From Marinimicrobium sp. C6131 (GTDB lineage Bacteria > Pseudomonadota > Gammaproteobacteria > Pseudomonadales > Cellvibrionaceae), in the NCBI RefSeq assembly GCF_026153455.1, contig NZ_CP110629.1:62001-126000 (forward strand): a DNA stretch of 64,000 nt. The letters run 5' to 3'. Numbering within the stretch: the stretch's first letter is position 1; each line of letters begins with the position of its first letter. The notes beneath the pieces were generated by a model, which was not told the DNA's origin, made no database searches, and saw nothing but the letters and a program-made list of their open reading frames with translations. Of this stretch, positions 59,300-64,000 are shown piece after piece. Position numbers and translations under genes: made by a program.

Positions 59300-61384
59300 G
59301 TTTGCCCGGCGAAGCCGGCAAACCCGGTCGTCTGAAAGAAGATGACATCACCCCGACTGAGGGGAAGATAATCCGACTGGCAAGGGCGTCACTGGCCAAC
59401 GGTGGGGTCTGAAGGAAGCCATAGGAGGTCAACGGTACACAACGACAGTGAACCTGCTTCGGCAGCACAGGTGGGTAAGCGTGCAAGATAGCGCGAAGCC
59501 CGATACTCAGTCAGACCTGTGTTGTGATTGAGGGTGGCATCGTTGACGGGGAGCCGGTGCAGTAACCGGGGAAGCCTGACACCGAATCCGGCCGTGCCGG
59601 ATGCTGGGGCGCAAGGCGAGAGCCGAGGTCACAGTGGGTGCGAGGTGGCAGATGAAGCCGTAGTAGTGAAGAAGTTCCGACCGAAGAAGCCTGGTAACAG
59701 TGCGGAGGACAAAGCCGGAACGACCGCTGGCGGAGGTTCAGCGGGCCGAGCGGAGCCAAAAGCCCCGCTGGGATGCGAAGGGCGGAAGTCATTAGCGAGT
59801 ATGACGGACGACGAGCGAGCGGTGGACGCTGTGTTCACAAGCAGCCCGACGGGGCTGGCACGTGCATTGAGGCGCTGCGGGAACGTGGTGGCTTCGGTGT
59901 TCTGCGAACCAGGCAGTAGGGCGATACCGTGGCGGACGATTGCCACAGCGCTAGCACCCGGGCGGATCGCTTGAACCAGGCCGGCAGCCAGACCGACCCT
60001 CGAAGCCGTCATCACGGAGATGCGCAGGCATGAGGAGATACTACAGTCTGTACGGGCACCTGCTGTCAAAGCAGCGTCTGTATGAAGCCTTCAGACACGT
60101 CAAACGCAACAAAGGTGCGGCCGGAATCGATGGGCAGAGCCTGAGTGCGTTCGAGGCGAATCTGGAGGTGGAGCTGTCGTGCCTGCTACTCGAGCTGAAG
60201 GAGAAGCGCTATCGGGCGCGACCGGTCAGACGTGTGGTCATTGCCAAGGAGGATGGCGGTGAGCGTCTGCTGGGCATTCCGACGGTTCGGGACCGGGTAG
60301 TGCAACAGGCGTTGCGCGGCATCATAGAACCGATCTTCGAGCCGGACTTCCACCCGTCGAGTTACGGGTATCGTCCGGGACGCCGTGCTCACCACGCCAT
60401 TGGCAAGGCGGAGTTGTTCGTCCGCCGCTATCGGCGCGAATGGGTCGTGGACATGGACCTGTCGAAATGCTTCGACACCCTCAATCACGACCTGATCATC
60501 CGCCGGTTCCGCCGACGGATCACGGACGGCAGTGTTCTGTCACTGCTGCGCCAGTTTCTGGAAAGCGGAGTCATGGTGGGGCACCACCTCGAAGAGACGA
60601 CGTTGGGCAGCCCGCAGGGCGGCGTGATCAGTCCATTGATTGCAAACGTCTATCTGGACGCCTTCGACCAGTTCATGAAAGCGCGGGGTCACCGCATCGT
60701 CCGCTACGCGGACGACATCTTGATCCTGTGCGGCTCACGAGCGGGTGCGGAGAATGCGTTACGGGTGGCCCAAGGGTATCTGGAAGGAGAGCTGAAGCTG
60801 AGGGTGAATGCCACCAAGACCCACATCGCCCACAGCGATGAGGGGGTGAAGTTCCTGGGTGTGGTGATCCACACTAAGTACACCCGCATCCAGGACAAGA
60901 AGGTGGTGAAACTCAAGCAGACGCTCAAAGCGCTGACCAAGCGAAACCGTGGAATCGGACTTATGCAGATCATCCGCGAGTTGAATCCGGTGCTGCGGGG
61001 CTTTGCCGGCTACTTCCGGGTAGCGAACTGCGCTCGGGTTCTGAAGCAGGTGATGAGATGGCTGAGGCGTCGTCTACGCTGCATCCAGCTCACCCAGTGG
61101 AAGAAACCGAGCCGGCTACATCGGAGGCTGAAACAGCTGGGCTACCGCCCGCCGTTCAAGTCCATCAAGATGCGTAGCTGGCGCAACGCGGCGTCGCCGC
61201 TGGCGCATCATGCGATCCCCAATGCCTACCTGCACGATGAACTGAGGTTGGTAGACCTGACCAAGGTTCGAACCGGCATCACTGTCCCCGAGCTCGGGGT
61301 AAGTTAATGGCATGAGCCGTATACGTGGCCCGTATGTACGGTTCTGTGAGAGGGCTGAGGCGGAGACGCCTCACCCTACTCGAT
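59300..61384 (+). mobile_element. Group II intron (not class C-like RT), about 2.1 kb
   Basis: The 3' end is clear: domain V GAGCCGTATACG (61315-61326) ... CGTATGTACGGTTC (61331-61344), then domain VI GAGGGCTGAGGC-GGAGAC-GCCTCACCCTACTC with its bulged A and end CGAT at 61384. The 5' end is inferred at 59300 (GTTTG, close to the GUGYG rule) because it directly follows the terminator T-run and begins a compact hairpin (TTTGCCCGGC-GAA-GCCGGCAAA). Bases 59300-60029 are ribozyme domains; no gene is called there. It lies in the sense orientation between DUF3014 and the nag promoter. Full-length and apparently intact. Confidence 0.85.
60030..61307 (+). CDS. ltrA: Group II intron reverse transcriptase/maturase
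   Basis: 425 residues, ATG 60030. RT blocks: KGAAGIDGQSLSAF, LLGIPTVRDRVVQQALRGII, SSYGYRPGRRAHHAI, catalytic VVDMDLSKCFD, GSPQGGVISPLIANVYLD and VRYADDILILC. A maturase region (VLRGFAGYFRVANCARVL, RRRLRCIQLTQWKKPSRLHRRLKQLGY, MRSWRNAASPLAHHAIPNAYL) follows. No HNH domain. It differs from the RT at 12853 throughout and is of the short Pseudomonas-type group (SPQGGVISP rather than TPQGGPLSP). No inactivating change seen. Confidence 0.96.
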   Translation: MRRYYSLYGHLLSKQRLYEAFRHVKRNKGAAGIDGQSLSAFEANLEVELSCLLLELKEKRYRARPVRRVVIAKEDGGERLLGIPTVRDRVVQQALRGIIEPIFEPDFHPSSYGYRPGRRAHHAIGKAELFVRRYRREWVVDMDLSKCFDTLNHDLIIRRFRRRITDGSVLSLLRQFLESGVMVGHHLEETTLGSPQGGVISPLIANVYLDAFDQFMKARGHRIVRYADDILILCGSRAGAENALRVAQGYLEGELKLRVNATKTHIAHSDEGVKFLGVVIHTKYTRIQDKKVVKLKQTLKALTKRNRGIGLMQIIRELNPVLRGFAGYFRVANCARVLKQVMRWLRRRLRCIQLTQWKKPSRLHRRLKQLGYRPPFKSIKMRSWRNAASPLAHHAIPNAYLHDELRLVDLTKVRTGITVPELGVS

Positions 61385-61410
61385 TGTGGCCGAGGGGGAC
61401 AAAAATTTGT

Positions 61411-61439
61411 TTGACAACGTTGTCCCGAGCAATTACAGT
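61411..61439 (+). promoter_or_regulatory. nag promoter with NagR-like operator
   Basis: TTGACA (61411-61416), 17-base spacer, TACAGT (61434-61439). GACAACGTTGTC (61413-61424) is a perfect 12-bp palindrome overlapping the -35 and matches the core of the LacI-family NagR site known from Shewanella-type GlcNAc regulons (TGACARCGYTGTCA). This suits repression relieved by GlcNAc or its phosphate. Confidence 0.75.
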
Positions 61440-61481
61440 GACCCTTCCAGTATCGTTTGCTGGAGCTCTCTCTCACCTGTT

Positions 61482-61524
61482 GCGGGGTCGGTGGCAGTGC
61501 CCGTCCCCGCTTTTTTGAGCGGGG
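61482..61524 (+). promoter_or_regulatory. Possible transcription attenuator in the nag leader
   Basis: GCGGGG (61482-61487) can pair with CCCCGC (61505-61510), which is followed by six Ts (61511-61516): a terminator 40-75 bases after the promoter. The same CCCCGC can instead pair with GCGGGG at 61519-61524, enclosing the T-run and destroying the terminator. The two folds are mutually exclusive, in a leader of about 190 bases before nagK. Confidence 0.5.
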
Positions 61525-61632
61525 AGAACCACAGGCGGACAATCAACTAGTATGGCGGCCTCCGGGGCGCCGCGTGTAGAGCCGAACAAGGGCCCGGGTT
61601 ACTGGGTTGTGATGCAGAATAAGAGGTTGTTT

Positions 61633-62532
61633 ATGGTCAGTGCCCCAACCAATGAGCACTACTATCTGGGAATTGATGGTGGCGGGAGTAAATGCAAAGC
61701 CAGCATTGCCGATGCCAGTGGGCGCGTGCTCGGCAGCGCTCTGGCGGGGCCGGCCAACCCCTTGCACGGTGTTGAGCAGACACTGCAGTCTATTGAAAGT
61801 GCGGCGCGCCGCGCATTGAAAGAGGCCGGGTTACCGGCACAAACACTCGGCCGGCTGGTGGCGGGAGCGGGGCTGGCGGGAGTGAATCTGCCCAGCCTGT
61901 ATCGGGTCATCAGTGACTGGCCCCATCCGTTTGCGGAACTGCATCTGACCACGGATTTGCGCATTGCGCTTCTCGGTGCCCATCAGCAAGACGAGGGGGC
62001 GGTTATTGTCACCGGGACCGGCTCCTGCGGTTATGTCCGGACCGCGGGTGTGGATCATCTGCTGGGGGGGCACGGGTTTCCCTATGGCGATCAGGGTAGC
62101 GGCGCCTGGATGGGACTGGAAGCGATCAAGACGGTCCTGCTGGCCTCGGATGATCTCGGACCAAAAACCCGGTTGATCGAGAGTGTGGCTGAGCTACTGC
62201 AGGCGCGTGGCCTGGCGATTGTCGAACGGATGTCGGGCAAGCCGTCGAGTGATTACGCTCGCCTGGCACCGCTGGTATTTGACGCCGCCGAGGCCGGCGA
62301 TCCGGTGGCGCTGGACATTCTTCGCGACGGAGCACGCTACATCAGTGCCATGGCGCGCAAGCTGCTGGCTTACCAGCCACCGCGGCTGTCACTGATCGGG
62401 GGAATGGCCGAGCGCCTGGAGACCTGGCTGGATCGGGATGTGGCCGAGCGGTTGTCCCGGCCTCTCGGGCCACCGGAAGCCGGAGCGCTGTTGTTCGCGC
62501 GCCAGCAGAGCGCATTGGCCAATACCGCCTGA
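61633..62532 (+). CDS. nagK: N-acetylglucosamine kinase (BadF/BcrA ATPase family)
   Basis: Phosphorylates GlcNAc (or glucosamine) after import. From ATG 61633, AAGAGG at 61621-61626, 299 residues; ATG 61612 and 61552 are in frame without a ribosome-binding site. ASKHA-fold motifs: phosphate-1 YLGIDGGGSKCKA, phosphate-2 VIVTGTGSCGYV, and GDQGSGAWMGLEAIK; the C-terminal adenosine region is LSLIGGMAERL. Followed after 53 bp by a NagP-type permease, which together with the operator points to GlcNAc rather than benzoyl-CoA metabolism. Confidence 0.9.
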   Translation: MVSAPTNEHYYLGIDGGGSKCKASIADASGRVLGSALAGPANPLHGVEQTLQSIESAARRALKEAGLPAQTLGRLVAGAGLAGVNLPSLYRVISDWPHPFAELHLTTDLRIALLGAHQQDEGAVIVTGTGSCGYVRTAGVDHLLGGHGFPYGDQGSGAWMGLEAIKTVLLASDDLGPKTRLIESVAELLQARGLAIVERMSGKPSSDYARLAPLVFDAAEAGDPVALDILRDGARYISAMARKLLAYQPPRLSLIGGMAERLETWLDRDVAERLSRPLGPPEAGALLFARQQSALANTA

Positions 62533-62585
62533 ACGCTATCAACACAATACGATAACAATTCTGAACGTCGATTCGCGAGGCTGCT

Positions 62586-63911
62586 ATGACCACCGACACC
62601 ACTGCCCGGGCTCCGGCCACTTCCAGCGCACTCATTCCGATGACCATTATCGGTGTGCTGTTTTTTGTGTTTGGCTTTGTGACCTGGCTGAACGGCGCAC
62701 TGATTCCCTTTCTGAAAATCGTCTGTGAGCTCAATGAGTTTCAGGCGCTGTTCGTCACCTTCGCGTTTTACATCGCCTATACCGTCATGGCACTGCCTGC
62801 AGCGCTGGTGTTGCGCCGCACCGGGTACAAGACCGGGATGGTCATTGGCCTGGCGGTGATGGCGGTGGGGTCGCTGGTGTTCATTCCCGCTGCCCAGTCC
62901 AGTCACTATGTCGTGTTTCTATTGGCGCTGTTTATTCTCGGTACCGGGTTGACCTTATTGCAGACCGCCGCCAATCCCTACATCGTGTGTATTGGTCCGC
63001 GCGAGAGTGCCGCCATGCGGATGAGCATCATGGGGCTGTTGAACAAGGCCGCCGGGGTGGTGGCTCCCGTGGTGTTTACGCTCTGGGTGCTGACCGGCAT
63101 GGACCAGTTCGACGAGGATGTGCTGTTGGCGCTGAGCGCCGAGGCGCGCGCGGAGCGGTTGGCGGAGCTGTCCAATCGCCTCGTGGTGCCCTATCTGTAC
63201 ATGGCCGGGGCGCTACTGGCCCTGATGCTGTTTGTACAGTTCTCATCCCTGCCGGAGTTGAACGTCGACGCCGAAAGTGACGACGAAGCGGGGGATAAGC
63301 TGGGCATCCTCAATCATCCCCAGGCAATTCTGGGAGCGATCGCGCTGTTCATGTACGTCGGGGTGGAAGTGATCGCCGGCGATACGATCGGGCTCTATGG
63401 GCGGCGAATGGATGTGGCCCACTTCGGTTCACTGACGGCCTACACCATGACGTTTATGGTCATCGGGTATGTGGTCGGCGTGCTGTGCATTCCCCGTTTT
63501 CTCAGCCAGGCGAGGGCGCTGGCCGGGTCTGCCATTTTCGGTGTGCTGTTCACGGTGGGGGTATTGACCGGGTCCGGCGATAGCGACTGGATTGCTTCTG
63601 TTCTGTTTGGCTGGCTGGGCATTCCCACGGTGCCCAACACGGTCATGTTCCTGGCGCTGCTGGGGTTGGCCAATGCCTTGTGCTGGCCGGCGATCTGGCC
63701 CCTGTCGCTGGCGGATCTGGGTAAATACACCAGTGTCGGCTCGGCGCTGCTGATCATGGGAATTGCCGGCGGGGCGGTGATCCCGCTGTTGTATGGCCAC
63801 TTTGCGGAAACCACCAGTAATCAGGCGGCCTACTGGGTGATGCTCCCCTGCTACGCCTACATTCTGTTTTATGCCCTGAAAGGGCACAAGCTGCGCCACT
63901 GGAAATCCTGA
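62586..63911 (+). CDS. nagP: N-acetylglucosamine permease NagP (FucP-type MFS)
   Basis: 441 residues with about 12 helices. The FucP/GlcP/NagP branch shows in FFVFGFVTWLNGALIPFLKIVCELN, FIAYTVMALPAALVLRRTGYK-type loop, TGLTLLQTAANPYIVCIGPRESAAMRMSIMG, MYVGVEVIAGDTIGLYG and NALCWPAIWPLSLADLGKYTSVGSALLIMG (in part). ATG 62586 lies in the nag operon after nagK. It imports free GlcNAc by proton or sodium symport in the inner membrane. Confidence 0.92.
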   Translation: MTTDTTARAPATSSALIPMTIIGVLFFVFGFVTWLNGALIPFLKIVCELNEFQALFVTFAFYIAYTVMALPAALVLRRTGYKTGMVIGLAVMAVGSLVFIPAAQSSHYVVFLLALFILGTGLTLLQTAANPYIVCIGPRESAAMRMSIMGLLNKAAGVVAPVVFTLWVLTGMDQFDEDVLLALSAEARAERLAELSNRLVVPYLYMAGALLALMLFVQFSSLPELNVDAESDDEAGDKLGILNHPQAILGAIALFMYVGVEVIAGDTIGLYGRRMDVAHFGSLTAYTMTFMVIGYVVGVLCIPRFLSQARALAGSAIFGVLFTVGVLTGSGDSDWIASVLFGWLGIPTVPNTVMFLALLGLANALCWPAIWPLSLADLGKYTSVGSALLIMGIAGGAVIPLLYGHFAETTSNQAAYWVMLPCYAYILFYALKGHKLRHWKS

Positions 63912-63936
63912 GCGGCGCTTCCCCCTCTCCTCTGCC

Positions 63937-63972
63937 TGGCCGGTTCGCACTGCGGCGACCGGTCACTTTTTT
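63937..63972 (+). terminator. Terminator-like hairpin between nagP and the next gene
   Basis: TGGCCGGT (63937-63944) pairs with ACCGGTCA (63958-63965, one G-U), followed by CTTTTTT. It ends only 11 bases before the next ATG, so termination may be partial. Confidence 0.5.
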
Positions 63973-63983
63973 GAGGTGTCTCT

Positions 63984-64000
63984 ATGTCTGAAGCTTCCGT
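63984..64000 (+). CDS. Start of a gene cut by the window end
   Basis: ATG 63984 follows GAGG at 63973-63976 and encodes Met-Ser-Glu-Ala-Ser before the window ends. By position a GlcNAc-6-phosphate deacetylase or glucosamine-6-phosphate deaminase would be expected, but five residues cannot show it. Confidence 0.45.

Noticed and set aside
59528..59974. 148-codon frame before the second RT
   Set aside because: Lies in the ribozyme part of the second intron.
1..64000. CRISPR array, prophage, integron or IS transposase
   Set aside because: No regularly spaced repeats, integrase, phage genes or transposase were seen; the only mobile elements supported are the two group II introns.

Overview
The window is a chromosomal segment from a GC-rich gammaproteobacterium. 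The order ftsH-folP-glmM-tpiA-secG-tRNA-Leu(GAG) is that of the Pseudomonas/Cellvibrio side of the class. The carbohydrate-degrading load (TonB-dependent receptor, GH97, GH110-like, GH51, a GlcNAc operon) suggests a Cellvibrionaceae-type polysaccharide degrader such as a Marinimicrobium or Gilvimarinus relative. The family assignment is inferred from content, not from a phylogenetic test.

Layout: 1-5532 is the housekeeping block (FtsH 3' part, folate, peptidoglycan precursor, glycolysis, Sec translocon, tRNA-Leu, terminator). 5667-31253 is a polysaccharide utilisation locus. It has an IclR-type regulator, a TonB-dependent receptor and a large lipoprotein. A group II intron follows directly after a terminator. 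A second promoter then drives a sodium symporter, a cytoplasmic FAD oxidoreductase, galE-galT-galK, an SGNH acetylesterase, a second large lipoprotein and a GH97 enzyme. A convergent LamG plus beta-helix (GH110-like) protein closes the locus. Four copies of a 17-bp palindrome (consensus ATATCTATTATAGATAC) lie upstream of the receptor (two copies), the symporter and the beta-helix gene, and look like one regulon. The likely logic is outer-membrane uptake, periplasmic or surface cleavage of alpha-linked galactose, import, and the Leloir pathway.

31820-44308 holds LemA/DUF2207, a Pat-type protein acetyltransferase with a deletion in its ATP-grasp domain, a YHS-type copper P-ATPase, a truncated MauE protein, a histone-deacetylase-like hydrolase, a diguanylate cyclase with a periplasmic carbohydrate-binding-like sensor, and three DUF proteins. 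44354-51284 has a secreted GH51 arabinofuranosidase, a phosphopantetheinyl transferase, the formaldehyde-detoxification pair frmA-fghA, a YgjV-like protein and a YejM-like membrane sulfatase-fold protein. 51470-57863 is a complete TetR/adaptor/RND/outer-membrane efflux operon.

57963-64000 has tRNA-Ile2(CAU), a DUF3014 protein and its terminator. A second group II intron again starts right behind that terminator. It is followed by a GlcNAc operon (nagK-nagP) with a NagR-like operator and an apparent attenuator in its leader. Both tRNA genes in the window have a partial copy of themselves about 125-145 bp away, separated by related hairpin-bearing spacers.
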